Shown here: one piece after another, positions 1-8,678 of the stretch
How positions within the stretch are numbered: position 1 is the first letter of the stretch
How the letters are laid out: the number at the start of each line of letters is the position of its first letter
NCBI RefSeq assembly: GCF_003634965.1
Contig: NZ_RBXP01000003.1
Coordinates: 1-64,000, forward strand
Direction: 5' to 3'
Origin: Azonexus fungiphilus
GTDB taxonomy: Bacteria; Pseudomonadota; Gammaproteobacteria; Burkholderiales; Rhodocyclaceae
Length of the DNA: 64,000 nt
The notes under the pieces: model-generated
Told to the model about the DNA's origin: nothing
Database searches by the model: none
What the model saw: the letters and a program-made list of their open reading frames with translations, nothing else
Position numbers and translations under genes: made by a program

Positions 1-44
1 TCGCCGCGCCGTCTCGTTCGATTCGTCTGCAGCAGAGAAGCGAG

Positions 45-73
45 ATTATGTACCACTCACTCACTTCCGTCAA
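45..73 (-). promoter_or_regulatory. Strong leftward promoter of rRNA-operon type
   Basis: On the minus strand TTGACG (68-73) is followed after exactly 17 bp by CATAAT (45-50), then CTCGC and a TCTCTGCTGC leader that runs off the window. This -10/leader layout resembles betaproteobacterial rrn P1 promoters. The 16S gene itself is outside the window, so the assignment to rrn is inference. The rest of 1-260 holds no gene. Confidence 0.6.
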
Positions 74-260
74 GCACTTCAGCAAAATTTCTTTCACCTC
101 ACCGCCTGCCTCACACCGCCGGAAACCCCGTCGCTGCAAGGAAGGTGCGCATTCTACACGCACCACAAAACTCGTCAACTACATTTTGAAAATTTTTGAC
201 TCAGACTCTCAAAGTAGCCCCTGATAGAATCCTCGCGTCCAACTGTTATCTACCCTTGTT

Positions 261-1565
261 ATGCCCCCCTCTTCACAAATGCGACGCTCTGTTTACGATC
301 GCGTCCGCCCACTGCCATTGCTTGCCACCTCTGGTGTATTACTTGCGGCAGTCGCAACAGCCGTCGCCGTCACACCAGAGCAGCCAATCAGAGCGCAGAT
401 GGTCACCGAGCAACTCACCTTTCAAAACAGCGCAGTTCTCGACAACTCGGACCAGATTTTCCTCTCCGAAACACGAATCGAGTCAGGCGACACACTGCAG
501 CAACTACTCAACCGCTTGAACGCTACCGACCTTGATGCCGTCGCATTTCTCCGTAACTCACCAGAGGCCACGCAACTCCGCCAGGAGTTCGTGGCCGGCC
601 GCAGCGTCTTTGCTCAGACTTCCAGCCAGGGAAAGCTGCTTTCGCTCCAGTTCCCCCTTGGCGACAAGGAGCGAATGCTATTCATCAGCCGCGGCAACAA
701 CGACACCCTGACAGGAACGATTGTCAGCAGCCAGACTGAAACGCACACAGTAACCAGATCGGCACAAATCGAAAGCTCATTGTTTGCAGCATCCGACCTG
801 GCCGCCATTCCGGACACGATCGCCATCCAGATGGCCGAGATCTTTGGCAGCGAGATCGACTTTCACCGGGACCTTCGCAAAGGCGATCGCTTTACCGTGA
901 GCTATGAGGTTGAGTACGTTGACGGTCGACCGCTGCGCACCGGCAAAATCACTGCAGCAGAATTCATTAATGAAGGACGGTCTCACCGAGCCATCTGGTT
1001 TGAACAGGACAAAGACAAGGGGCAGTACCTGTCCCCCGAGGGCAAGCCAATAAGGAAGAGCTTTCTTCGCTCACCGCTCGAATTCTCCAGAGTCAGCTCG
1101 GGCTTCAGCCGCCGTTTCCACCCGATCCTGAAAACATGGCGCGCCCACCAGGGTGTCGACTACGCAGCCCCAACCGGAACCCCGGTCCGGGCAACCGGCA
1201 ACGCGATCGTCCAGTTCGCCGGAAACCAGAATGGCTACGGCAATGTCGTCATACTGCGGCACGACGACAAACACTCGACGGTCTACGCCCACCTGTCGCG
1301 GTTTGCGAAGAACGCAAAAAAAGGGGGACGCATCGCACAAGGGGAGGTCATCGGCCATGTCGGACAGACAGGTTGGGCCACTGGCTCTCACTTGCACTAC
1401 GAATTCAGGATCAACAATACCCCGGTTAACCCATTAACCGTGAAGGCCGCAAGTTACCAGGCCAATCTCAATCCGGCGCAGTTGAAGGCATTCGCGGAGA
1501 GGAGCAAGCCCGCCCTCGCTCTGCTTGAACGGCTCAAGCAGAGCGATATCACCTATCTTGAGTGA
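261..1565 (+). CDS. M23 family metallopeptidase (cell-wall endopeptidase, OapA/LysM-like region plus LytM domain)
   Basis: A 434-residue murein peptidase expected to cleave peptidoglycan cross-links in the periplasm. A signal-anchor or signal peptide lies at about residues 17-37. A central OapA/Csd3-like region follows (about 175-245), and a C-terminal LytM domain carries both zinc motifs: HxGxD with H296 and D300, and HLH with H377 and H379, so the enzyme should be active. Two in-frame ATGs are close (261 and 279); I kept the first, with no clear ribosome site for either. It faces away from the rrn-like promoter and converges on erpA across a shared terminator. In many relatives anmK sits between this gene and erpA; it is absent here. 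Confidence 0.9.
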   Translation: MPPSSQMRRSVYDRVRPLPLLATSGVLLAAVATAVAVTPEQPIRAQMVTEQLTFQNSAVLDNSDQIFLSETRIESGDTLQQLLNRLNATDLDAVAFLRNSPEATQLRQEFVAGRSVFAQTSSQGKLLSLQFPLGDKERMLFISRGNNDTLTGTIVSSQTETHTVTRSAQIESSLFAASDLAAIPDTIAIQMAEIFGSEIDFHRDLRKGDRFTVSYEVEYVDGRPLRTGKITAAEFINEGRSHRAIWFEQDKDKGQYLSPEGKPIRKSFLRSPLEFSRVSSGFSRRFHPILKTWRAHQGVDYAAPTGTPVRATGNAIVQFAGNQNGYGNVVILRHDDKHSTVYAHLSRFAKNAKKGGRIAQGEVIGHVGQTGWATGSHLHYEFRINNTPVNPLTVKAASYQANLNPAQLKAFAERSKPALALLERLKQSDITYLE

Positions 1566-1575
1566 GCACAAAAAC

Positions 1576-1608
1576 AAAAGCCCAACTTCGAAGAAGCTGG
1601 GCTTTTTG
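1576..1608. terminator. Bidirectional terminator between the M23 peptidase and erpA
   Basis: 14-bp stem (1576-1589 with 1593-1606, one A-C mismatch) around a 3-nt loop, with an A run on the left and a T run on the right, so it can serve both converging genes. Confidence 0.85.
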
Positions 1609-1649
1609 TTGCAGGGTGTCGAAAGCCACCCCGTATTGACCAGAAGCGA

Positions 1650-2000
1650 TCAGGCGGAAAAAGACGATCCACAGCCGCAGGTCGAGGTCGCATTCGGATT
1701 ACGAATGACAAACTGAGACCCCTCAAGCCCTTCCGTGTAATCGATTTCCGCACCAACCAGATACTGGTAGCTCATCGGATCAATGAGAAGTTGCACGCCA
1801 TTTTTTTCCATGGTCGTATCGTCATCAGCGACTTCCTCGTCAAACGTGAAGCCGTACTGGAATCCCGAGCAGCCGCCGCCGGTAACGAACACGCGAAGCT
1901 TGAGCTCGGCGTTACCTTCTTCTTCGATCAACTCCTTGACCTTGTTGGCGGCGCTTTCGGTAAAGACGATGGGCGCGAGATTTTCTGTCACTGCATTCAT
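1650..2000 (-). CDS. erpA: Iron-sulfur cluster insertion protein ErpA (A-type carrier)
   Basis: A 116-residue A-type carrier that passes Fe-S clusters to apoproteins in the cytoplasm. The three cluster-binding cysteines of the family are present: C44 in GGGCSGFQY and C108/C110 in the C-terminal CGCGSSF. Length is normal for ErpA. The essential-type A carrier beside bactofilin and the S9/L13 genes is a conserved betaproteobacterial arrangement. It is preceded by a short gap after the bactofilin stop and ends at the shared terminator with the M23 gene. Confidence 0.95.
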   Translation of the reverse strand: MNAVTENLAPIVFTESAANKVKELIEEEGNAELKLRVFVTGGGCSGFQYGFTFDEEVADDDTTMEKNGVQLLIDPMSYQYLVGAEIDYTEGLEGSQFVIRNPNATSTCGCGSSFSA

Positions 2001-2062
2001 GAAATACTCCTAAATAACCTTGCGAGATTGTAGTCGCAATAAAATAACCAGAATCCAGACGA

Positions 2063-2464
2063 TTAGTTGTCCGATTCGCCGATTGGTTCCACCACACCGG
2101 GCGCAACATGAACCAGGCGCCCCTCAATGACAGCCCCCTGGTGCATCTCGATCGATGCATACGAAACATCACCGATGATCCGGGCCTTCGGTTGCATTTC
2201 AAGCGTATCGGTCACACACACCGGACCGGCAATCGTGCCATTAAGAACCAGGTGAGCCACGGTAACCGGACCTTCCACACGGGCCTGATCACTCAGCACC
2301 AGCGTCGACGAAGAGACGCCCGCAACCGCCTCCACACTTCCGCGAACCTCGCCGTCGATCCGCAACCCACCACTGAATCTGATCTTTCCCTCGACAGAGG
2401 TTCCCGCACCGATCAGGCTATCAATCCTGGCTTGAGCACCGGAAGAACTTTTCTTTCCAAACAT
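2063..2464 (-). CDS. Bactofilin family polymer-forming cytoskeletal protein
   Basis: A 133-residue bactofilin. The central part is the usual right-handed beta-helix of short glycine/hydrophobic repeats (GKIRFSGGLRIDGEVRGSV and following), which polymerises without nucleotide into filaments that often recruit murein enzymes. The start is placed at the ATG giving MFGKKSSSG because AAGGAG lies just upstream; an upstream in-frame ATG would add ten residues of no family character. Its nearness to a murein peptidase gene fits an envelope role, but that link is only contextual. Confidence 0.9.
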   Translation of the reverse strand: MFGKKSSSGAQARIDSLIGAGTSVEGKIRFSGGLRIDGEVRGSVEAVAGVSSSTLVLSDQARVEGPVTVAHLVLNGTIAGPVCVTDTLEMQPKARIIGDVSYASIEMHQGAVIEGRLVHVAPGVVEPIGESDN

Positions 2465-2508
2465 CGGGACTCCTTGGTTTGCGATTGCCTGCAACCCGGC
2501 GGCAGAAC

Positions 2509-3228
2509 TTACAAGTTCACCGTTCGGCTGGCCAAAAGTTTACCACCCTGCAGCAATCTCGCCTCGACAGAGATCAATTCGGCATTTTCCGGCAGATCGA
2601 TCACCCCTTCCCGGCGAAAAAAGTGCCGTATCTCGACATCTTCGGCGCTTCGCTCCGGAAACAGCTCACGCTGGACAGCGCCACCAGCCACCCGGTACTC
2701 GGCGACGACGCGGTACCCCCCCCGAAAGACAGCCCCACGCTGAGCCGACTGAAACGCCAGCAACAAGCGGTAGCGGTAACGCGACAAGGCCTCGCGTGAC
2801 ACCCGGAAATTCTCGATCCGGGCAACGGAATCCTGGCCTGTGACCGGAATCAGGCGTTCGAAGATGAGGATATCCTCTTTCAGTGCCGCGTTCTCAGCCT
2901 CCAGTTCCTGCATGCGGGAAAGCAATTGCTGCTGCGTCGCGCGCTCCATGCTCGCGACGCTTTGCCCAGTCCCCACAACCGAGCGCAAGGCAACAAGCTC
3001 AGCCTGTTGCTGGCGCAAACGCTCCCGGACCTCCTGCAGTTGCACACTGTCACCAAGCCCCCCATCGCGCACCAGCCAGATCAGAGCAAAGACCAAACAG
3101 GCCACTGCCAGAAGGATCGCCAGCAACCACTGCACAGGAAGAACACTTCTCACGACAACACGCGGCGCCGAGATACCGAACCGGCGACGAAGACGCTTTA
3201 GGCGGTGGGAAACACCTGGAGTTGGCAT
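2509..3228 (-). CDS. DUF6776 family membrane-anchored coiled-coil protein
   Basis: A 239-residue protein of a betaproteobacterial family without known function. A basic cytoplasmic N-terminus (residues 1-30, rich in Arg/Lys) precedes one membrane span at about 33-52. A coiled coil follows (about 60-115, with repeated Gln/Glu/Leu heptads) and then a periplasmic beta-rich domain. It sits 44 bp upstream of the bactofilin start on the same strand, so the two are probably cotranscribed. A bitopic coiled-coil protein next to a bactofilin suggests an envelope-organising partnership; no enzymatic motif is visible. Confidence 0.75.
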   Translation of the reverse strand: MPTPGVSHRLKRLRRRFGISAPRVVVRSVLPVQWLLAILLAVACLVFALIWLVRDGGLGDSVQLQEVRERLRQQQAELVALRSVVGTGQSVASMERATQQQLLSRMQELEAENAALKEDILIFERLIPVTGQDSVARIENFRVSREALSRYRYRLLLAFQSAQRGAVFRGGYRVVAEYRVAGGAVQRELFPERSAEDVEIRHFFRREGVIDLPENAELISVEARLLQGGKLLASRTVNL

Positions 3229-3322
3229 GCAATAAATCTTGTGTCGGCAGCACCGCCTGAACAGCGATTCATGAACCGATCAATTGGATGACCGATGATG
3301 ATAACCGGAGCACTGAAAAACA

Positions 3323-3346
3323 AAAAGCCGCCCGAGGGCGGCTTTT
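3323..3346 (-). terminator. Terminator of rplM-rpsI
   Basis: 11-bp arms (3323-3333, 3336-3346) with a GC core; on the minus strand it ends in a T-rich run. It lies 16 bp past the rpsI stop. Confidence 0.85.
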
Positions 3347-3361
3347 GCAAGCGACAAGCGA

Positions 3362-3754
3362 TTAGCGCTTGGAGAATTGCTTCCGGCGACGCGCCTTGTG
3401 GAAGCCAACTTTTTTCCGTTCGACTTCGCGAGCATCGCGGGTAACAAAACCAGCCTTCGACAGCGCCGCCTTCAAGGCAGCATCGTACTCGATCAGGGCA
3501 CGGGTGATGCCGTGACGAACAGCACCAGCCTGACCGGACTCGCCGCCGCCAGTGACGTTAACCTTGATGTCGAAACCGTTCAGTTGCTCAACCAATTCCA
3601 GCGGCTGGCGAACGATCATGCGACCGGTTTCACGCGAGAAGAACTGATCAACCGGCTTGCCATTGACAACGATGTTGCCCGAACCGCGCTTCATGAAAAC
3701 GCGAGCAACGGCGCTCTTGCGACGACCGGTACCGTAGAAATAACTCTCAGCCAT
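3362..3754 (-). CDS. rpsI: 30S ribosomal protein S9
   Basis: 130 residues, normal for S9. The N-terminus [16 protein letters not shown] and the basic C-terminal tail ending [14 protein letters not shown], which reaches the P-site tRNA, are diagnostic. The gene follows rplM by 9 bp on the same strand in the near-universal L13-S9 pair, and a factor-independent terminator follows. Confidence 0.98.
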   Translation of the reverse strand: MAESYFYGTGRRKSAVARVFMKRGSGNIVVNGKPVDQFFSRETGRMIVRQPLELVEQLNGFDIKVNVTGGGESGQAGAVRHGITRALIEYDAALKAALSKAGFVTRDAREVERKKVGFHKARRRKQFSKR

Positions 3755-3763
3755 GATGATCCC

Positions 3764-4192
3764 TTAGATTTCCAGAGCCTTCGGCTGCTGGGCGGTGTGA
3801 GGATGCTGGTCGCCGGCGTAGCACTTCAGCTTCTTCAGCATGGCGTAACCCAGCGGACCCTTCGGCAGCATGCCCTTGACGGCGGTTTCCAGGGCACGGC
3901 CCGGGAAGCGCTGCTGCATCTTCTTGAAGTTGGTTTCGTAGATACCGCCCGGATAGCCGGAGTGACGGAAGTACTTCTTGTCGTCGGCCTTGTTACCGGT
4001 CACGGTGATCTTGTCGACGTTGGTGACGACAATGAAGTCGCCGGTATCAACGTGCGGAGTGTAAATAGCCTTGTGCTTGCCACGCAGGCGGCGAGCAATT
4101 TCGGTAGCGAGGCGGCCGAGCACCTTGTCTGTGGCGTCTACCACAAACCACTCGCGCTTCACCTCATGTGGCTTGGCGGAAAACGTTTTCAT
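3764..4192 (-). CDS. rplM: 50S ribosomal protein L13
   Basis: 142 residues, typical for L13, with [19 protein letters not shown] at the start and the [15 protein letters not shown] and RHSGYPGG segments of the family. It is the first gene of the rplM-rpsI unit. A near-consensus promoter lies about 50-75 bp upstream. Confidence 0.98.
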   Translation of the reverse strand: MKTFSAKPHEVKREWFVVDATDKVLGRLATEIARRLRGKHKAIYTPHVDTGDFIVVTNVDKITVTGNKADDKKYFRHSGYPGGIYETNFKKMQQRFPGRALETAVKGMLPKGPLGYAMLKKLKCYAGDQHPHTAQQPKALEI

Positions 4193-4239
4193 GTGTGTGC
4201 CGTCCTGAAAAATTGGGCGCAGATTTGAGAAAGCCGTGG

Positions 4240-4268
4240 ATATTAACCGCGCCCCAAAGGAATGTCAA
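4240..4268 (-). promoter_or_regulatory. rplM: rplM promoter
   Basis: Minus strand: perfect TTGACA (4263-4268), 17-bp spacer, TAATAT (4240-4245). Transcription would start about 40 nt before the rplM ATG. Confidence 0.8.
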
Positions 4269-4298
4269 TCAGAAAATTGCATCTCGCAACTACTGGCC

Positions 4299-4327
4299 AA
4301 AAAAAACGCGGCTCGCTGAGCCGCGTT
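4299..4327 (-). terminator. Terminator of the candidate small RNA
   Basis: 9-bp perfect stem (4305-4313 with 4319-4327), 5-nt loop, then eight T on the minus strand. It lies upstream of, and co-oriented with, the rplM promoter, so it ends a separate transcript. Confidence 0.8.
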
Positions 4328-4440
4328 AAATCCACACCAAAGGAGGAGGGTGGAGGAGACAAATCTGAACTGAAGACCACCACAAGAAGCAGTGCAGTTC
4401 GTACGGTTCCCATTGTGCCGAAAGCCATAGTGCGACGCAA
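4299..4440 (-). ncRNA. Candidate small RNA with C/U-rich anti-Shine-Dalgarno segment
   Basis: The minus strand upstream of the rplM promoter carries a complete factor-independent terminator that belongs to no gene. Just before it is a purine-free-looking C/U tract (4337-4360) made of repeated CUCC/CCUCC units, complementary to several AGGAGG-like ribosome sites. The frame opened by the ATG near 4429 runs through the terminator without a stop, which argues against translation. The 5' end is uncertain; the region 4440-4560 is very AT-rich and could hold the promoter. This is a trans-acting regulator candidate, inferred from structure only. Confidence 0.55.
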
Positions 4441-4446
4441 GATTTT

Positions 4447-4463
4447 TTTGTGCAGCGCACAAA
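4447..4463. promoter_or_regulatory. TGC-rich palindrome, possible operator
   Basis: TTTGTGC-AGC-GCACAAA, 7-bp perfect arms around 3 nt. It sits at the upstream edge of the candidate small RNA. The TGC/GCA core recalls PhaR-type sites of phasin promoters; that identity is inference. Confidence 0.4.
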
Positions 4464-4603
4464 CAACAAACAAATTAATAGATAGATACAACAAATAGCA
4501 AATATTTATTTGATTTTTATAAGAACATTGTGTTTTTTTTTAACCAATATTGATTAAATAAATCAACGCCCCCGCACCTCTGCTCGCACAAGAAAACAAC
4601 ACG

Positions 4604-4622
4604 GATGTTGCGCTGCAGCATC
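4604..4622. promoter_or_regulatory. Second TGC-rich palindrome, possible operator
   Basis: GATGTTGC-GCT-GCAGCATC, 8-bp arms with one mismatch around the same 3-nt centre as the palindrome at 4447-4463. It lies 65 bp before the OsmC-like gene, so one regulator could serve both directions. The interval between the two palindromes is AT-rich and holds no gene I can support. Confidence 0.35.
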
Positions 4623-4687
4623 CGGCACCGGGCGCCCGGCAGCAAGCGAATCCGCTAGAATCGCGGCCTCACCCAATGGAGACGCAC

Positions 4688-5116
4688 ATGGAATGCACAG
4701 TACGATGGACCGGCGCAGATGCCGGCATGTCCTTCATCGCCGAGACCGGCAGCGGGCACGCGGTCGTCATGGATGGCGCACCTGAAGCCGGCGGCCGTAA
4801 CCTCGGACCGCGGCCAATGGAAATGCTGCTGGCGGGAACCGGCGGCTGCACTGCCTTTGACGTAGTCATGATCCTGAAAAAGGGACGGCATGCGGTCAGC
4901 GGCTGCGAGGTATCGCTGTCTGCCGAACGCGCCGACAACGACCCGAAGGTTTTCACCAAGATCCACTTCCATTACCGCGTCAAGGGACGGCAACTGAAAG
5001 CCGAGGCCGTCGCGCGGGCAATTGAATTATCGAAGGAAAAGTACTGCTCGGCCTCGATCATGCTGGCGCAGTCGGCCGCAATCACTGCCGACTACGAAAT
5101 CGTCGAAGAAGCCTGA
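4688..5116 (+). CDS. OsmC family protein (YhfA-like)
   Basis: 142 residues of the OsmC/Ohr fold, close in style to the YhfA branch. The two family cysteines are present, C54 in GTGGCTAFD and C120 in KYCSAS; in Ohr/OsmC they reduce organic peroxides, while the YhfA branch has no settled substrate. I start at the second ATG because GGAG lies about 8 nt before it; the first ATG (4676) overlaps that site. A 7-bp GC hairpin without a T run (5142-5160) lies between this gene and the converging CNP1-like gene. Confidence 0.85.
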   Translation: MECTVRWTGADAGMSFIAETGSGHAVVMDGAPEAGGRNLGPRPMEMLLAGTGGCTAFDVVMILKKGRHAVSGCEVSLSAERADNDPKVFTKIHFHYRVKGRQLKAEAVARAIELSKEKYCSASIMLAQSAAITADYEIVEEA

Positions 5117-5166
5117 CGCTGGCGGGACCGCGAAATGCAGAGGCCGGCTTGATGCCGGCCGGTCGC

Positions 5167-5697
5167 TCAGTTGACCATCTGCAGCGAGGGATGCCCACCC
5201 CGGCGAAGAGCCTCCAGCGCTTCGCCTGCATGCCTGACGATGACACCGCCCGGGCAGAAATGCTCGATGAACAATGCGGCATGCTGACGGTTTGGGGCGA
5301 TATCGCGAATCTTCTCCCAGGCTTCGTTGCGCGACTTGGTCCAGCTGCCGTCACGACGCCCCGTGGCGTAGATTTTCCGCTCGCGGGTCTCGCAGCGCAT
5401 TCCCTCGAAGGTCGTATTGACCGCACCACCTGCGGTCTCCACCACCAAGACGTAACGCACGACACCATCGCCATCGACGGTCAACGATGCGGAATCGACA
5501 AAAAACCGGTTGCTGGTCGTCGCACTGACATAAAAGGGCAGCAGCGCTTCGCGCCGAGGCGCCGGCGGCATACTCACCGCCTGCTCCTGCCACTGCACAG
5601 GCTCATCACTCAGCGACTCGCGAGACTGCGCGCTCGCCCCAACTGCAGCAAACGCCAAAGCGGCCAGCAGCATGCCCCTCACCAGACGATGGTTCAT
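5167..5697 (-). CDS. CNP1-like family exported protein
   Basis: 176 residues with a clear signal peptide ending near ASAQ at residue 24. The mature part matches the CNP1-like family, a beta-rich periplasmic domain of unknown function common in betaproteobacteria, with two conserved cysteines (MRCETRE and EHFCPGG). It overlaps the rppH stop by the four bases ATGA, so the two are translationally coupled, although no functional link is known. Confidence 0.8.
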   Translation of the reverse strand: MNHRLVRGMLLAALAFAAVGASAQSRESLSDEPVQWQEQAVSMPPAPRREALLPFYVSATTSNRFFVDSASLTVDGDGVVRYVLVVETAGGAVNTTFEGMRCETRERKIYATGRRDGSWTKSRNEAWEKIRDIAPNRQHAALFIEHFCPGGVIVRHAGEALEALRRGGHPSLQMVN

Positions 5698-6221
5698 TGC
5701 CCTTCCTCACGCTGAGATTCGGCGGGACGCGGGCCACGCGGCCGGCGATCCTGCTCGAGAAAACGCACCAGTTCATTGAGTGCCTGCTGATAGACACCGC
5801 GCTTGAACTCGATCACGGCGTCGAGCGGCACCCAGTAATCGTTCCAGCGCCAGGCATCGAACTCCGGCTTGGGGGTTGCGCGCAGGCTGACATCGCTGTC
5901 GCGCCCGACAAGACGCAGCAGGAACCAGATCTGCTTCTGGCCCTTGTACGACCCGCGCCATTCGCGCTTGATCCATTGATTCGGCACTTCATAGCGCAGC
6001 CAGCCCTTGGTCCGCCCGAGAATGCGCACGTGCTCGGGACGCAGCCCGACCTCTTCGTGCAGTTCCCGGTACATCGCTTCTTCGGGGGTTTCCCCCCGCT
6101 TGATGCCACCTTGCGGAAACTGCCAGGAATGTTCACGTATGCGCTTGCCCCAGAAGACCTCGTTTTTGGCGTTGCAAAGAATGATGCCGACGTTCGGGCG
6201 AAAGCCTTCGCGGTCGAGCAT
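5694..6221 (-). CDS. rppH: RNA pyrophosphohydrolase RppH
   Basis: A 175-residue Nudix enzyme that removes pyrophosphate from 5'-triphosphorylated RNA and so opens transcripts to RNase E decay. The Nudix box [20 protein letters not shown] is intact and the N-terminus [17 protein letters not shown] is typical. The start is set at 6221 after AGCAGG; the open frame extends 24 codons further upstream without family similarity. It is divergent from proS, a common arrangement. Confidence 0.93.
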   Translation of the reverse strand: MLDREGFRPNVGIILCNAKNEVFWGKRIREHSWQFPQGGIKRGETPEEAMYRELHEEVGLRPEHVRILGRTKGWLRYEVPNQWIKREWRGSYKGQKQIWFLLRLVGRDSDVSLRATPKPEFDAWRWNDYWVPLDAVIEFKRGVYQQALNELVRFLEQDRRPRGPRPAESQREEGQ

Positions 6222-6345
6222 AGAAAACCTGCTAAAAATATTGGGTTGCCCGAATTCTTTCACAAAGGGCGTCGATACGCAAAAAAGCGGCAAGCCACGG
6301 GCTCCGTGTAAAATCCGCTTTTTGCCACGAATTCAAGAGCATCCC

Positions 6346-8076
6346 ATGCGCACTACGCAGTTCTTCTTCACCACCCTCAAGGAAGCCCCGGCCGACGCCG
6401 AAGTCATCAGCCAGAAAATGATGCTGCGCGCCGGCTACATCAAGCGTGCCGCCGCCGGCATCTATACGTGGATGCCGCTCGGCCTGCGCGTGCTGCGCAA
6501 GGTCGAGAACATCGTGCGCGAGGAAATGAACGCCGCCGGCGCGCTGGAACTGCTGATGCCCGCCGTGCAGCCGTTCGAATTGTGGGAGGAGTCCGGCCGC
6601 GGTCCGGCCTACGGCCCCGAACTGCTGCGCTTCAAGGATCGCCACCAGCGCGACTTCGTGATCGGCCCGACGCACGAGGAAGTCATCACCGACGTTGTCC
6701 GCCGCGACGTCAAGAGCTATCGTCAGCTGCCGATCCATCTCTACCAGATCCAGACCAAGTTCCGCGACGAGATCCGCCCGCGCTTCGGCGTCATGCGCGG
6801 CCGCGAATTCCTGATGAAGGACGGCTATTCCTTCCACACCTCGTTCGACGACCTGGTCCGCGAATACGGCAACATGTACGCCACCTACGGTCGCATCTTC
6901 AACCGGCTCGGCCTGAAGTTCCGCGCCGTCGCGGCCGACACCGGCTCGATCGGCGGCGATGGTTCGCACGAATTCCACGTCCTGGCGGATTCCGGCGAGG
7001 ACGACATCGCCTTCTGCCCGGATTCCGACTACGCGGCCAACGTCGAGCTCGCCGAAGCGGTCGCCCCGGCGACGCCGCGCGCCGCCGCCGCTCAGCCGAT
7101 GGCCAAGGTGGCGACGCCGGGCAAGACGTCCTGCGCCGACGTTGCCGCCTTTCTCACGGTCGACCTGGCGAAAATCGTCAAAACCATCGCCGTCGTTGCC
7201 GAACAGGAAGACGGCGGCAAGAAGTTCGCGCTGCTGCTGCTGCGCGCCGACCACGAACTGAACGAAATCAAGGCCGGCAAGATCGCCGCTCTCGGCGCCT
7301 TCCGCTTTGCCAGCGACAGCGAAGTCCAGGAATACCTCGGCTGCGTCCCCGGTTTTATCGGCCCGGTGGCGGTCGACCGTGACAAAGTGGCAGTTTTCGC
7401 CGATCGCACGGTCGCCGCGATGAGCGACTTCGTCTGCGGCGCCAATGAAGCCGGCTACCACCTGAGCGGCGTCAACTTCGGCCGCGACCTGCCGGAACCG
7501 GAAGTCTTCGACATCCGCAACGTCGTTGCCGGCGATCCGTCGCCGGACGGCAAGGGTGTGCTCGGCATCTGCCGCGGCATCGAGGTCGGCCACATCTTCC
7601 AGCTGCGCAGCAAGTATGCCAAGGCGCTGAACTGCACCTTCCTCGACGAGAACGGCAAGAGCCAGGTGATGGAGATGGGCTGCTACGGCATCGGCGTTTC
7701 GCGCATCGTCGGCGCCGCCATCGAGCAGGGCAACGACGACAAGGGCATCGTCCTGCCGCCGGCGATCGCCCCGTTCGCGGTCTGCATCGTACCCATGGGC
7801 TACCACAAGAGCGAAGCGGTCAAGGCCGCCGCCGACCAGCTCTACGCCGACCTGAAGCAGCAGGGCATCGACGTCGTCCTGGACGACCGCAACGAACGCC
7901 CCGGCGTCATGTTCGCCGACATGGAACTGATCGGCATCCCGCACCGCGTGGTCATCGGCGAACGCGGCCTGAAGGACGGCCAGTTCGAGTACAAGGGGCG
8001 GACCGACGCCGAAGCGACGATGGTCGCCCAGGGCGACATCGTCGGCCTGCTGCAAGGGAAGCTGTGCGCCGCCTGA
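6346..8076 (+). CDS. proS: Prolyl-tRNA synthetase (bacterial type with editing insertion)
   Basis: 576 residues, the usual size of bacterial ProRS. Class II motifs are visible: motif 2 in [29 protein letters not shown] and motif 3 in [17 protein letters not shown]. The YbaK-like editing insertion is at about 230-390, and an anticodon-binding domain closes the protein. The start at [19 protein letters not shown] fits the family. The downstream transglycosylase gene begins inside its last codons. Confidence 0.97.
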   Translation: MRTTQFFFTTLKEAPADAEVISQKMMLRAGYIKRAAAGIYTWMPLGLRVLRKVENIVREEMNAAGALELLMPAVQPFELWEESGRGPAYGPELLRFKDRHQRDFVIGPTHEEVITDVVRRDVKSYRQLPIHLYQIQTKFRDEIRPRFGVMRGREFLMKDGYSFHTSFDDLVREYGNMYATYGRIFNRLGLKFRAVAADTGSIGGDGSHEFHVLADSGEDDIAFCPDSDYAANVELAEAVAPATPRAAAAQPMAKVATPGKTSCADVAAFLTVDLAKIVKTIAVVAEQEDGGKKFALLLLRADHELNEIKAGKIAALGAFRFASDSEVQEYLGCVPGFIGPVAVDRDKVAVFADRTVAAMSDFVCGANEAGYHLSGVNFGRDLPEPEVFDIRNVVAGDPSPDGKGVLGICRGIEVGHIFQLRSKYAKALNCTFLDENGKSQVMEMGCYGIGVSRIVGAAIEQGNDDKGIVLPPAIAPFAVCIVPMGYHKSEAVKAAADQLYADLKQQGIDVVLDDRNERPGVMFADMELIGIPHRVVIGERGLKDGQFEYKGRTDAEATMVAQGDIVGLLQGKLCAA

Positions 8077-8678
8077 TCGGCATTTTCTGTCTTTTCTGCG
8101 CGTCGACCGTGACACAGGCCGGCGCGCAGAAGTACGAACCGCTGGCCGCCAGCGTGCGGGCGGCGCTGCATGAGGCGGTTTCGGACAGCCGGCCGCAGGT
8201 CAGTTCGTTCAAATCGCCACTGGCCGCCGCCGACTGGCTTGGCGAGATGTCGCCGCGGCTGGAAAAACGCATTCCCAATCGCGACTACCGGATCGATCTG
8301 TTGCGCAGCATCCACTACGAGGCGACCCGCGCCGGCCTTGACCCGCAACTGGTGCTCGGACTGATCCAGGTCGAATCCGGCTTTCGCAAGTACGCCGTGT
8401 CGTCGGCCGGCGCCCGCGGCTACATGCAGGTGATGCCGTTCTGGATCAAGGTCATCGGCCGCCCGGAAGACAACCTGTTCGACCTGCGCACCAACCTGCG
8501 CTACGGCTGCACGATCCTGCGCCACTACCTCGACATCGAGAAGGGCGACCTGTTCCGCGCCCTCGGCCGCTACAACGGCAGCCTGGGCAAGGCCGAATAC
8601 CCCAACCTGGTCCGCGGCGCCTGGCAGAAGCACTGGCACTACGACGCCACGCGCGCACTGGCGCGCAGCGCCGACTGA
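8064..8678 (+). CDS. Lytic transglycosylase (SLT domain)
   Basis: A 204-residue exported murein lyase. A signal peptide (residues 1-20) is followed by an SLT/goose-lysozyme-like domain with catalytic E104 in [13 protein letters not shown] and the [12 protein letters not shown] motif. It should cleave the MurNAc-GlcNAc bond to the 1,6-anhydro product. The GTG start lies 13 bp inside proS, so translation is coupled. It is short for this family and shows no extra binding domain. It converges on ffh with no intervening space. Confidence 0.88.
   Translation: MRRLIGIFCLFCASTVTQAGAQKYEPLAASVRAALHEAVSDSRPQVSSFKSPLAAADWLGEMSPRLEKRIPNRDYRIDLLRSIHYEATRAGLDPQLVLGLIQVESGFRKYAVSSAGARGYMQVMPFWIKVIGRPEDNLFDLRTNLRYGCTILRHYLDIEKGDLFRALGRYNGSLGKAEYPNLVRGAWQKHWHYDATRALARSAD

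Noticed and set aside
4265..4494. Minus-strand frames over the candidate small RNA
   Set aside because: They read through the terminator and show no ribosome site or family resemblance.
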